A DNA stretch of 64,000 bases from Saccharopolyspora gregorii (GCF_024734405.1 NZ_CP059556.1:3038001-3102000), one strand, 5' to 3'; shown: positions 40,681 to 49,374, counted from the first letter of the stretch. The notes: generated by a model from the letters alone, not told the origin. Translations and numbers: made by a program.

Positions 40681-40819
40681 CGTTGCGCTTGGGCATGGCA
40701 CGTCGAGAGAGAGTACGTATCCCGTCCGCGCGCATCAGCCCGGGGGCCGCGCGGTGTGGGCCTCGTCGCGGGCGGCGTGCCGCGACCACGGCGTCCGCGA
40801 TGGTGCATAGGATCTTCGC

Positions 40820-41626
40820 GTGCGTTCGGTCAACTACGGCAACGACGTCCTGTCCTCCGGTCGCAAGCGCCGCGAGATCCCCGAGGTCCCCGCCGAGCCT
40901 GGGCTCGTGGTCGAGGACCCGGCCAGCGGCTTCTGCGGCGCGGTGGTGCGCGTGGAGAAGGGCAACGCGGTGCTGGAGGACCGGCGCGGCGCCCACCGGC
41001 TGTTCCCGATGCGGCCCGCCGCGTTCCTGCTGGAGGGCCGCCCGGTCACCCTCGTCCCGGTGCCCGCCACCGCCCCAGCCGCGACCCGCACCTCCGCGTC
41101 CGGGTCGGTGCACGTCGACGGGCTGCGGGCCAGGGAGGCTCGGGGCAGCCGCATCTGGGTGGAGGGCCTGCACGACGCCGAGCTGGTCGAACGCGTCTGG
41201 GGCCACGACCTGCGCGTCGAAGGCGTCGTGGTGGAGCCGCTGCACGGCGTGGACGACCTGCCCGGGCTGCTCGGCGAGTTCCGCCCCCGCGCCGGTCACC
41301 GGGTCGGGGTGCTGGTGGACCACCTCGTCGAGGGCAGCAAGGAGTCCCGGCTCGTCGGCGGGATCGACGACCCGCACGTGCTCATCACCGGACACCCCTT
41401 CGTCGACGTGTGGGAGGCGGTCAAACCCGCGTCCCTGGGCATCGCGGCCTGGCCGCGGGTGCCGCGCGGGCAGGACTGGAAGGAAGGCGTCTGCGCCGAG
41501 CTGGGCTGGGGCGAACCGGCCGAGGGCTGGCGCCGCGTGCTCGGCGCGGTCGAGGGCTTCCGCGACCTGGAGGCCCCGCTGATCGGCGCCGTCGAGCGGC
41601 TGATCGACTTCGTCACCGAGCCCTGA
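40820..41626 (+). CDS. DUF3097 protein
   Basis: A 268-residue actinobacterial family. Seen: an N-terminal SH3-like part (GAVVRVEKGNAVLEDRRGAHRLFPM), then a Toprim-like core with IWVEGLHDAELVERVWG, VLVDHLVEGSKESR and HPFVDVWEAVKP. The acidic Glu/Asp positions (VEGLHDAE, LVDHL) resemble those of Toprim metal sites, which hints at nucleic-acid metabolism; no reaction is known. GTG 40820 is taken as the start. It is divergent from the Rv1486c-like gene. Confidence 0.88.
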   Translation: MRSVNYGNDVLSSGRKRREIPEVPAEPGLVVEDPASGFCGAVVRVEKGNAVLEDRRGAHRLFPMRPAAFLLEGRPVTLVPVPATAPAATRTSASGSVHVDGLRAREARGSRIWVEGLHDAELVERVWGHDLRVEGVVVEPLHGVDDLPGLLGEFRPRAGHRVGVLVDHLVEGSKESRLVGGIDDPHVLITGHPFVDVWEAVKPASLGIAAWPRVPRGQDWKEGVCAELGWGEPAEGWRRVLGAVEGFRDLEAPLIGAVERLIDFVTEP

Positions 41627-41763
41627 TCCCGTTCCGGGCCTGCCCGGGCGTCCACGGTGGAACGCCGGCGTTCCACCACCCGAGCGCCGCGCGGCGGGAG
41701 CCGAGCCGGTCAGGTTGGCCGGAACAACCCCACAGAACGCTTGTGCTCTGCCACGATGGGTGC

Positions 41764-42192
41764 ATGGCCCCCGTCGTGTGGTTGATCATCGGTGTGATCC
41801 TGGTGGCGGCCGAGGTGCTGTCCGGGGAGTTCGTCCTCGTGATGCTCGGCCTCGCCGCGCTGGGGACCGCGCTGGTGGTCCTGGCCGGAGCGCCGACGTG
41901 GCTGGCGGCCGTGGTGTTCGCCGCGCTGGCCGGGGGACTGGTGCTGGGGGCGCGTCCGGCGTTGAAGCGCCGCTTCCTCGGTGGCCGAGAGCTGAAGACC
42001 AACGTGGACGCCCTGGTCGGCAAGCACGCCGTCGTGGTCGCCACGGTCGACCACCAGGGCGGCCGGGTCCGCATCGACGGGGACGTGTGGTCGGCCCGCG
42101 CGAGCGCTGAGGCCGACGTCTTCGAAGCCGATTCAACGGTGCTGGTCACGGAGATCTCCGGGGCCACCGCCATCGTCGCGGCACAACCGTGA
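41764..42192 (+). CDS. NfeD-like membrane protein (short, OB-fold)
   Basis: A 142-residue protein with three to four helices (about 4-66) and a C-terminal OB-fold (DALVGKHAVVVATVDHQGGRVRIDGDVWSARA). This is the short NfeD1b type that pairs with SPFH/stomatin proteins and is thought to act in membrane-domain organisation. The band-7 gene begins 13 bp downstream and is surely co-transcribed (Rv1487-Rv1488 in Mycobacterium). Confidence 0.92.
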   Translation: MAPVVWLIIGVILVAAEVLSGEFVLVMLGLAALGTALVVLAGAPTWLAAVVFAALAGGLVLGARPALKRRFLGGRELKTNVDALVGKHAVVVATVDHQGGRVRIDGDVWSARASAEADVFEADSTVLVTEISGATAIVAAQP

Positions 42193-42205
42193 ACTGGAGG
42201 GTGCA

Positions 42206-43417
42206 GTGGAATTGATCGTGCTGGCGGTGGTGGTGCTGCTGGTGATCGTGGTGGTGGCCAAATCCGTCCTCGTGGTGCCGCAGGCGCAGGCCTCGGTGAT
42301 CGAGCGGCTGGGCCGGTTCCGCACCGTCGCCGCGCCCGGGCTGAACTTCCTGATGCCGTTCCTGGACCGGGTGCGGGCGAAGATCGACCTGCGCGAGCAG
42401 GTGGTGTCCTTCCCGCCGCAGCCGGTGATCACCCAGGACAACCTGACGGTGTCGATCGACACCGTGGTGTACTTCCAGGTCACCGACTCGCGTTCGGCGG
42501 TCTACGAGATCTCCAACTACATCGTCGGCGTGGAGCAGCTGACCACGACGACGCTGCGCAACGTGGTCGGCGGCATGAGCCTGGAGGAGACGCTGACCTC
42601 CCGGGACCAGATCAACACGCAGCTGCGCGGCGTGCTGGACCAGGAGACCGGGCGCTGGGGCATCCGTGTGGCGCGGGTCGAGCTCAAGGCGATCGACCCG
42701 CCGCCGTCCATCAAGGACTCGATGGAGAAGCAGATGCGCGCCGACCGGGAGAAGCGCGCGATGATCCTGAACGCGGAGGGCGCGCGCGAGTCCGCCATCA
42801 AGACCGCGGAAGGCCAGAAGCAGTCCCAGATCCTCGCGGCCGAGGGCGCGAAGCAGGCGTCGATCCTGGACGCGGAGGGCGAGCGCCAGTCCAGCATCCT
42901 GCGCGCCCAGGGTGAGCGGGCCAGTCGCTACCTGCAGGCGCAGGGCCAGGCGAAGGCGATCGAGAAGGTCTTCGCCGCGGTGAAGCGGGGCAAGCCCACG
43001 CCGGAGCTGCTGGCCTACCAGTACCTGCAGACCCTGCCGCAGATGGCGCAGGGCGACGCGAACAAGGTGTGGGTGGTGCCCAGCGACTTCAACAAGTCCT
43101 TGGAGGGCTTCGCCCGGATGCTCGGTGCGCCCGGCGAGGACGGCACGTTCCGCTACGAGCCCCCGAAGGAGGAGCCGCCGGCGGGCAGCCCGGAGGACGA
43201 GGAGGAGTCGGTGGCCGCGTGGTTCGACACCTCGTCGAACCCGGAGGTCGCCGAGGCCGTGCGCGCCGCGGAGGAGGTGGCCCGCAAGGAGGTGCCGAGC
43301 GCCGCGGCGGGGATGCCCTCCGGTGGTGCCGCGTTGTCGGGTCCGAAGGCCACGCAGGCGCTGGGGGAGACCGGGGCGCTCGGTGAGCCCCCGGTGGGTG
43401 GTGGTTCCCCGGCCTGA
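42206..43417 (+). CDS. SPFH/band-7 (stomatin/flotillin-like) protein
   Basis: A 403-residue protein: one N-terminal helix (3-25), the SPFH domain (about 25-190, with VVPQAQASVIERLGRF and the conserved ERLGRF strand), then a long helix built from 11-residue repeats (about 185-250) and a C-terminal acidic, Pro/Gly-rich region. Such proteins oligomerise into large membrane rings or rafts with NfeD. GTG 42206 has TGGAGGG upstream. Last gene of the unit; a strong terminator follows. Confidence 0.94.
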   Translation: MELIVLAVVVLLVIVVVAKSVLVVPQAQASVIERLGRFRTVAAPGLNFLMPFLDRVRAKIDLREQVVSFPPQPVITQDNLTVSIDTVVYFQVTDSRSAVYEISNYIVGVEQLTTTTLRNVVGGMSLEETLTSRDQINTQLRGVLDQETGRWGIRVARVELKAIDPPPSIKDSMEKQMRADREKRAMILNAEGARESAIKTAEGQKQSQILAAEGAKQASILDAEGERQSSILRAQGERASRYLQAQGQAKAIEKVFAAVKRGKPTPELLAYQYLQTLPQMAQGDANKVWVVPSDFNKSLEGFARMLGAPGEDGTFRYEPPKEEPPAGSPEDEEESVAAWFDTSSNPEVAEAVRAAEEVARKEVPSAAAGMPSGGAALSGPKATQALGETGALGEPPVGGGSPA

Positions 43418-43455
43418 TCGGATTCTGGCCCGGGCAGAGGCCCGGGAGCGAGAAG

Positions 43456-43483
43456 AAGTGGGCGGCGTGCGCGCCGCCCACTT
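43456..43483. terminator. Strong terminator after the band-7 gene
   Basis: A perfect 12-bp stem, AAGTGGGCGGCG (43456-43467) with 43472-43483, loop TGCG, then TT. The flanking AAG/CTTTT makes it usable in both directions. The stretch after it (43490-43570) is unusually AT-rich for this genome and has a second small palindrome, TGATCT-AA-AGATCA (43537-43550). Confidence 0.85.
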
Positions 43484-43587
43484 TTGCACCGCAACCACTT
43501 TATTAGCTCGATGGTTTCAGCGGCGGCCGAAATCAATGATCTAAAGATCAAGAACAAGAACGTGCAAAGACGCTCGGGGGCCGGCGC

Positions 43588-44313
43588 TCAGGCTGGGGGT
43601 TCGAGCATCGGGCCGCCCGCGACTCCGAGCGCTCGCAGCACGCCGAGCAGGTGGTCGCGCAGGACCGCCTTGGCGGTGTCCGCGGCGCCGTCGCGCACGG
43701 CGGTCGCCACCTCGGCGTGCTGCCGGGTGATGTCCGGGCGGCGGTCCTGGGTCCGGGCTCCGGCGGTGATCCGCAGTTGCCGGTCGCGCAGCGCGTTGTA
43801 GAGGTCGTCGATGATGGGGTTGGCCGCGGCGGCGACCAGCCGGGCGTGGAAGTCGCGGTCGGCCTCGTGCATCTCCGCCGTACTCAGGCCGCTGCCGTCG
43901 CACGCCGCGTGGGCGCTGAGCTCCTCGCCGACCCGGCGCATCGTCGCGGGGCCGTCTGCCGCGATCTTGTCGATGGCGAAGCTCTCCAGCGCCAGCCGGG
44001 CTTCGAGGACGGCGCGGGCCTCGGTGGGGGTGACCGGGACGACCAAGGCTCCCCGCTTCGGGTAGAGCCGCAGGAAGCCTTCGGTCTGCAGCCGCAGGAA
44101 AGCCTCGCGCACCGGGGTGCGGGACATGTTCATGGCGGTGGCCACTTCGCCTTCGGACAGCAGGTGCCCGTCGGGGTAGGTGCCGTCGAGCAGCCCGGTC
44201 TTGACGTGCCGGTAGGCCCGGTCCGCGGCCGGAGGTTCCGCGCTCGCCGGGCCGGTGCCGCCAGGGGCGGCGGTGGGCGGCGGCACGTCGTGGTTCGGTG
44301 TTGCGCTCGACAC
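43588..44313 (-). CDS. GntR-family regulator, FCD (FadR/VanR) type
   Basis: A 241-residue protein: a disordered Pro/Ala start, a GntR winged helix (about 32-95, LLSEGEVATAMNMSRTPVREAFLRLQTEGFLRL) and an FCD ligand domain with metal-binding residues in EADRDFHARLV, RQHAEVATAV and LRDHLLGVL. FCD regulators usually sense carboxylic acids. GTG 44313. It is divergent from an MFS transporter, with a palindrome in the short gap, so it probably controls that transporter and the aldehyde-dehydrogenase-like gene after it. Confidence 0.9.
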   Translation of the reverse strand: MSSATPNHDVPPPTAAPGGTGPASAEPPAADRAYRHVKTGLLDGTYPDGHLLSEGEVATAMNMSRTPVREAFLRLQTEGFLRLYPKRGALVVPVTPTEARAVLEARLALESFAIDKIAADGPATMRRVGEELSAHAACDGSGLSTAEMHEADRDFHARLVAAAANPIIDDLYNALRDRQLRITAGARTQDRRPDITRQHAEVATAVRDGAADTAKAVLRDHLLGVLRALGVAGGPMLEPPA

Positions 44314-44337
44314 GCGCCCATAGTACTGATCCGCGCC

Positions 44338-44358
44338 TTGTATCTATGGTGGATACAA
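44338..44358. promoter_or_regulatory. Probable operator of the FCD regulator
   Basis: TTGTATC (44338-44344) and GATACAA (44352-44358), a perfect 7-bp inverted repeat around TATGGTG in the 67-bp gap between the divergent gntR and MFS genes. TTGTAT-type half-sites are known for FadR/VanR-subfamily regulators. Confidence 0.65.
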
Positions 44359-44380
44359 GTCGAGAGAGGTGGGTGTTCCG

Positions 44381-45655
44381 GTGTCGGTCGGTGTTGCCGG
44401 GGAACAGCAGGTGGCGCGATCGAGCGTCGTCCAGCGCGGGGCCTGGCTGGTGTGGGGCGTGGGTGCGGCGTGCTACTTCGTGGCGTTGTTCCACCGGGCG
44501 AGCTTGGGGGTCGCGGCGCCGGACGCGCTGGTGCGCTTCTCCGCGGGCCCGGGGGTGCTGGCGCTGTTCTCGGCGCTGCAGCTGGGCGTGTACCTGGTGC
44601 TGCAGGTGCCGTCGGGTCTGCTGGCGGACCGGTTGGGGCCGCGGCGGGTCATCACCGGCGGGGTGCTGGCGCTGGCGATCGGTTCCGCGGTGTTCGCGGT
44701 GAGCGGCTCGGTGCTGGGTGGGGTCACCGGCCGGGTGTTCATCGGCATCGGTGACGCGTTCATGTTCACCAACGTGCTGCGGTTGGCGGCGCAGTGGTTC
44801 CCGGCCGACCGCTACGGCCGGGTGGCGGCGCTGACCGGTCTGGTCGGTGGGCTCGGGCAGGTGCTCTCGACGGTGCCGTTGACCTCGGCACTGCACGGTC
44901 TGGGCTGGGTGCCGACGTTCTTGGGGGCGGCGGGTCTGACCGCGGTGTTGGCGGTGGTGGCAGGTGCGGTGATCCGGGATCGGCCGGCCGGGCTGGGCCC
45001 CGAGGTCCCGTCGGAGGTCGGGGAGCGGATCTCCCGCACGTTGCGCGTGGTGGTGGCGCAGCGCGGCACGAAGCAGTCGTTCTGGGTGCACTTCGTGCTC
45101 CTCTCCCAGTTCTTGGCGATCACGACGTTGTGGGGTGCGCCGTGGTTGACCGGTGCGCAGGGCGTGGTGTCGTCGGCGGCCGGTGGTCTGCTGCTGGTGG
45201 CGGCGATCGGGTTCATCGCGGGCTCGTTGGTGGCGAGCCAGTGGATCGCGGGGCGCCCGCGGCGGCGGGAGCGCTACACGCTGGGGATGTCGGTGCTGGT
45301 CGTGCTGACCTGGCTGCTGGTGGTGGTGTGGCCGACGGCCATGTCGGTGCCGCTGCTGGTGGTGGTGCTGGCGGTGCTGGGCTTCGGTGGTGGCGCGGCG
45401 ATGCTGGCGTTCGACGGTGCGCGGGAGGCGAACGCGGTGCACCGCTCGGGTGCGGCGTCGGGCGTGGTGAACATGGGCGGTTTCCTGGCGGGGGTGCTGA
45501 TCCAGGTGCTGGTCGGGTTGGTGCTGGAGGTGGTGTCGGTGCTGCCTGCGCTGGAGGCGTACCGGTGGGCGTTCGTGCCGGTGGTGGTGCTGCTGGCGGT
45601 GGGTACCGCGGGGCAGTGGGTCTGCCGGACGCGTCCGGTGGAGGTGCGGTCGTGA
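44381..45655 (+). CDS. MFS transporter
   Basis: A 424-residue, twelve-helix major facilitator with the loop 2-3 motif GLLADRLGPRRVI. It begins with RGAWLVWGVGAACYFVALFHRASLGVAAPDAL, like the organic-anion/sugar-acid transporters of the MFS. GTG 44381 is preferred because a purine-rich ribosome site lies 7 bp upstream; GTG 44369 is also possible. It shares an apparent operon with the aldehyde-dehydrogenase-like gene (78-bp gap) and is the only solute importer candidate near the catabolic genes that follow. Confidence 0.88.
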   Translation: MSVGVAGEQQVARSSVVQRGAWLVWGVGAACYFVALFHRASLGVAAPDALVRFSAGPGVLALFSALQLGVYLVLQVPSGLLADRLGPRRVITGGVLALAIGSAVFAVSGSVLGGVTGRVFIGIGDAFMFTNVLRLAAQWFPADRYGRVAALTGLVGGLGQVLSTVPLTSALHGLGWVPTFLGAAGLTAVLAVVAGAVIRDRPAGLGPEVPSEVGERISRTLRVVVAQRGTKQSFWVHFVLLSQFLAITTLWGAPWLTGAQGVVSSAAGGLLLVAAIGFIAGSLVASQWIAGRPRRRERYTLGMSVLVVLTWLLVVVWPTAMSVPLLVVVLAVLGFGGGAAMLAFDGAREANAVHRSGAASGVVNMGGFLAGVLIQVLVGLVLEVVSVLPALEAYRWAFVPVVVLLAVGTAGQWVCRTRPVEVRS

Positions 45656-45733
45656 GGGCGCGGCGCGGCTGAGCGCGGTGCCGGTGCGCGGTTAGGGTCG
45701 CGTGATCGGTGCCGTCGGTCGGAGGAGGTCCGG

Positions 45734-47167
45734 GTGTCCACTGCGCTGGAGCTGCGGAACGTCGTGGGCGGGGTGCGGTCGGGAACGGTGGCGGGGGAGT
45801 CGTTGCCGTTGGTGGATCCGGCTTCGGGGGAGGAGTACGGGTCGGCTCCGCTGACGCGGTGGACCGATGTGGACGAGGTGATGGGGGTGGCGGCCGCGGC
45901 GTTCGAGGAGTGGTCGGTGACGACTCCGGGGGAGCGGCAGCGGGTGTTGTTGCGGTGGGCGGAGGAGGTGGAGCGGTCCGCGGAGCGGTTCGTGCTGGCG
46001 GAGTGCCGGAACACGGGCAAGCCGTGGGAGGTGGTGCGGTCGGGGGAGTTGCCGCGGGCGGTGGATCTGCTGCGGTTCTACGCGGGTGCGGCGCGGTTGC
46101 AGGAGGCGGGTGCGGCGGGGGAGTACGTGCCGGGGTGCACGTCGTTCGCGCGGCGGGAGCCGATCGGGGTGTGCGCGCAGGTGGCGTCGTGGACGCATCC
46201 GTTGCTGTTGGCGGTGGCGCGGGTGGCGCCGGCGTTGGCGGCGGGGAATGCGGTGGTGTTCAAGCCTGCGGAGACGACGCCGGTGAGCGCGGTGTTGTTG
46301 GCGGAGTCGGCGGTGGGGGTGTTGCCGTCGGGGTTGTTCAACGTGATCTGCGGTGATCGGGACAGTGGTCGGGCGATGGTGGCGCACGAGGTGCCGGGGA
46401 TGTTCTCGATCACGGGGACGGTGCGGTCGGGGATGGAGGTGGCGGGTGCTGCGGCGGCGGATTTGAAGCGGGCGCACTTGCAGTTGGGTGGGAAGGCGCC
46501 TGCGGTGGTGTTCGGGGATGCGGAGGTGGGTGCGGCGGCGCGGGGTATCGCGGCGGCGGCGTTCGGGGATGCGGGGCAGAGCTGCACGGCGGCGAGCCGG
46601 GTGCTGGTGGCGGAGGGCGTGTACGAGGAGTTGGTGGCGGAGTTGGCGGCGCAGGCGGAGGTGTGGCGGCCGGGGCCGCCGCAGGATCCGGATGCGGCGT
46701 TCGGTCCGTTGAACAGCGCTGGGCAGCGGGAGTTGGTGGCGGGGTACGTGGAGCGGTTGCCCGCGCATGCGCGGGTGGTGGCGGGTGGTCGTCGTCGTGG
46801 TGGGCGGGGGTTCTTCTACGAGGCGACGGTGGTGGCGGACGTGGAGCAGTCGGACGAGTTGGTGCAGCACGAGGTGTTGGGTCCGGTGGTGGTGGTGCAG
46901 CGGTTCTCCTCGGAGGAGGAGGCGGTGGAGTTGGCGAACGGGGTGCGCTACGGGTTGGTGGCGAGTGTGTGGACGCGTGATCATGCGCGGGCGATGCGGA
47001 TGTCGCGGGCGTTGCAGGCCGGGACGGTGTGGGTGAACGTGCATCGGCCGTTGGTGGCGGAGATGCCGCACAGCGGGTTCAAGCATTCGGCGTCGGCGCG
47101 GGATTTCGGCCGGTTCGGGTTGGAGGAGTACAGCCGGGTGAAGCACGTGATGTCCGGTCTGGGGTGA
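45734..47167 (+). CDS. Aldehyde-dehydrogenase-like protein lacking two catalytic residues
   Basis: A 477-residue member of the ALDH superfamily, nearest in look to aminobutyraldehyde/betaine aldehyde dehydrogenases. The nucleophile Cys284 (GQSCTA) and the EVLGPVV motif are present. The general-base Glu is Gln250 (HLQLGGKAP instead of LELGGK), and the oxyanion-hole Asn is Thr154 (SWTHPLL instead of PWNFPLL). Activity may be lost or changed, for example to an esterase or a binding role. The gene uses TTG for leucine and GGT far more than its neighbours. GTG 45734 has GGAGGAGG upstream. Confidence 0.85.
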   Translation: MSTALELRNVVGGVRSGTVAGESLPLVDPASGEEYGSAPLTRWTDVDEVMGVAAAAFEEWSVTTPGERQRVLLRWAEEVERSAERFVLAECRNTGKPWEVVRSGELPRAVDLLRFYAGAARLQEAGAAGEYVPGCTSFARREPIGVCAQVASWTHPLLLAVARVAPALAAGNAVVFKPAETTPVSAVLLAESAVGVLPSGLFNVICGDRDSGRAMVAHEVPGMFSITGTVRSGMEVAGAAAADLKRAHLQLGGKAPAVVFGDAEVGAAARGIAAAAFGDAGQSCTAASRVLVAEGVYEELVAELAAQAEVWRPGPPQDPDAAFGPLNSAGQRELVAGYVERLPAHARVVAGGRRRGGRGFFYEATVVADVEQSDELVQHEVLGPVVVVQRFSSEEEAVELANGVRYGLVASVWTRDHARAMRMSRALQAGTVWVNVHRPLVAEMPHSGFKHSASARDFGRFGLEEYSRVKHVMSGLG

Positions 47168-47238
47168 GCGGGTGGTGGTCATGACTCCATGGTGCGGAGT
47201 CGAACAGGCGTTCGCCAGTGCTCGATGGGGTGATCGTG

Positions 47239-48162
47239 TCAGCGGGTGGCGGTGCCGTTGTCGGTGGCGTCGCGGAGGGCGACGGAGAGCAGGGCCGCGG
47301 CGGGTCCGGTGAGGCGGTGCCCGGCGCGCCAGACGGCGTGCAGGGGGCGGTGGAGGTCGAGTCCGGTGACGGGGACTTCGACGACGTGGCCCGCGGCGAG
47401 GTCGGTGGCCACGGCGAGGGTGCTGAGCACGGCGGGTCCGGCGCCTGCGACGACGCTGTTGCGCACCGAGGTGGTGGAGTGCAGTTCGAGCAGGGGTTCG
47501 GTGGGGGTGGCGCCTGCGGTGGCGAGCGCGTGTTCGAGGGTTTCGCGGGTGCCGGAGCCGTGTTCGCGGACGATGAGCGGGGTGGCGGCGAGTTCGGTGG
47601 GGTCGAGGGGTTCGCGGCGCCGGGCCCAGCGGTGGTCGGGTGGGACGACGACGGTGAGGCGGTCGCGGGCGAGGTAGCGCACGGAGACGCCGTCGGGGAC
47701 CTCGGGTGATTCGAGGAAGCCGAGGTCGGCGCGGTCGTGGCGGACGGCGTCGGTGACGGCGGTGGAGTTGGCGACGTCGAGTTCGAGGCGGAGTCCGGTG
47801 AAGGCGGTGCGCAGCGAGGTGAGCCAGCGCGGGGCGAGGTAGTCGGCGATGGTCATGCTGGCGGCGACGCGGAGGCGTTGTTCGTGGCGGGCGCGCAGGG
47901 CGTGCACGCCGGTGTGCAGGGCGTCGAGGTCGGTGAGCACGTCGCGTGCCCAGTCGAGGACGGTGCCGCCGGCGGGGGTGAGGTCGGCGCCGCGACGGGT
48001 GCGTTCGACGAGGTGGAGGCCGAGGCGGCGTTCGAGGCTGTTGAGGCGTTTGCTGGCGGAGGGTTGGCTGATCCGCAGTTGGGCGGCTGCGGCGCCGATG
48101 CTGCCGAGTTCGGCGATGAGCACGAGGAGTCGCAGGGATAGCGGGTCCGGATCTTCTGCCAT
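47239..48162 (-). CDS. LysR-family transcriptional regulator
   Basis: A 307-residue regulator: helix-turn-helix at about 8-66 (LRLLVLIAELGSIGAAAAQLRISQPSASKRL) and a two-lobed ligand domain (90-300). It is divergent from a yeiH-type gene, the same arrangement as the CysL/YeiE-YeiH pairs, so that gene is its likely target. The 114-bp gap between the two starts contains AT-rich patches but no single box I can defend. It converges on the ALDH-like gene, with a weak hairpin (GACTCC/GGAGTC, 47183-47201) between. Confidence 0.9.
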   Translation of the reverse strand: MAEDPDPLSLRLLVLIAELGSIGAAAAQLRISQPSASKRLNSLERRLGLHLVERTRRGADLTPAGGTVLDWARDVLTDLDALHTGVHALRARHEQRLRVAASMTIADYLAPRWLTSLRTAFTGLRLELDVANSTAVTDAVRHDRADLGFLESPEVPDGVSVRYLARDRLTVVVPPDHRWARRREPLDPTELAATPLIVREHGSGTRETLEHALATAGATPTEPLLELHSTTSVRNSVVAGAGPAVLSTLAVATDLAAGHVVEVPVTGLDLHRPLHAVWRAGHRLTGPAAALLSVALRDATDNGTATR

Positions 48163-48276
48163 GCAGCAACTGTAGCTCGCAGGGGTTCTCTGGCCCTGTG
48201 GTGATGCATTCCGGTTATGGGTTCCTGTGCGGTTGACGGCTACCGGGCGCGCGGGTGGCGGGTGAGGCTCGGGGGC

Positions 48277-49263
48277 ATGCGGACGTCGGTGGAGTTGCGT
48301 GCGGTGTGGTCGGAGCGTCGATCGGGTGTGCTGGTGGCCGCGGTGGGGGTGCTGGTCGCGCAGCTGTTGTCGGCGTGGGTGCCGGGGGTGGGCGTGGTGA
48401 CCGCTGCGGTGGTGTTGGGGGTGCTGGTGGGGAACCTGCCGGGTGGCACGGGTGCGGCGGGTCCGGGCTTGGCGTGGGTGGCGCGGGCGCCGTTGCGGGC
48501 GGGGGTGGTGCTGCTGGGGTTGCAGCTGGCGGTGGGCCAGGTGCTGGGGTTGGGGGCGGCGACGTTGGGCGTGGTGGTGGCGGTGGTCGTGGTGGGGGTG
48601 CTGGGCACGGTGCTGATCGGTCGTGCGCTCGGGTTGCCGCCGGGGTTGTCGGTGCTGGTGGCGGTGGGGTCGTCGATCTGCGGTGCGTCGGCGATCGCGG
48701 CGGTGGAGGGCGTGGTGGAGCGCGAGGACGAGGACGTGGCGGCGGGGGTGGCGATGGTGACGGTGTTCGGCACGCTGCTGGTGGTGCTGGTGCCGTTGGT
48801 CGGTTCGGCGTGGGGGTGGGGTGCTGAGGACGTGGGGCGGGTCGCGGGTGGCGGCGTGCACGAGGTCGCGCAGGTGGTCGCGGCGGCTTCTCCTGCCGGT
48901 GCGGCGGCGGTGTCGGTGGCGGTGGTGGTGAAGTTGAGCCGGGTGGCGTTGCTGGCTCCGGTGGTGGCGGTGATCGGGTTGGTGCGGCGGCGCGGCGGGG
49001 GTGGGGTGCCGCTGCTGCCGTTGTTCGTGGTGGGTTTCCTGGTGGCGATGGGGGTGCGGGCCACGGGTTGGGTGCCCGCGCCGGTGTTGGGGGTGGCGGC
49101 GCAGGTGTCGTCGGTGCTGTTGGCGGCGGCGCTGTTCGCGTTGGGCACGGCGGTGCGGGTGAGCGGGTTGCGGCGTGCGGGGCCGCGGGCGCTGCTGCTG
49201 GGGGCGTGTTCGACGGTGCTGGTGGTGGGCACGGCCGCGACGGGGATGCTGTTGGTGGCGTGA
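48277..49263 (+). CDS. YeiH/YedE-like putative sulfate exporter family protein (UPF0324)
   Basis: A 328-residue membrane protein with about ten helices and the family motifs GVLVGNLPGG, AVGSSICGASAIAA and GGGVHEVAQVVAA. Members are annotated as putative sulfate exporters, and a link to taurine/sulfonate use is known for some; neither is shown here. ATG 48277 is chosen for the family N-terminus; GTG 48262 is possible. The gene is rich in TTG and GTG codons like its two left-hand neighbours. A strong bidirectional terminator follows. Confidence 0.88.
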   Translation: MRTSVELRAVWSERRSGVLVAAVGVLVAQLLSAWVPGVGVVTAAVVLGVLVGNLPGGTGAAGPGLAWVARAPLRAGVVLLGLQLAVGQVLGLGAATLGVVVAVVVVGVLGTVLIGRALGLPPGLSVLVAVGSSICGASAIAAVEGVVEREDEDVAAGVAMVTVFGTLLVVLVPLVGSAWGWGAEDVGRVAGGGVHEVAQVVAAASPAGAAAVSVAVVVKLSRVALLAPVVAVIGLVRRRGGGGVPLLPLFVVGFLVAMGVRATGWVPAPVLGVAAQVSSVLLAAALFALGTAVRVSGLRRAGPRALLLGACSTVLVVGTAATGMLLVA

Positions 49264-49269
49264 TGCGCG

Positions 49270-49310
49270 CGAACGCGGCCCGGCCGGGACGTCCGGTCGG
49301 GCCGCGTTCG
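49270..49310. terminator. Convergent terminator, yeiH-like / amidase
   Basis: CGAACGCGGCCCG (49270-49282) pairs perfectly with 49298-49310, and the stem continues inward with G-U pairs. It lies directly after the yeiH stop and before the amidase stop. Confidence 0.85.
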
Positions 49311-49374
49311 TCGTCCTGCGGGTGGCGCGTCGGCTGGGCGTGGCCACCTGTTCGTCCTGGCGGGTGAGGGGCCG

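Noticed and set aside
45692-47238. Antisense open frame opposite the ALDH-like gene
   Set aside because: The product is mostly His, Arg and Pro, as expected from the complement of GTG/GCG/GGT-rich codons. The sense ALDH fold is complete.
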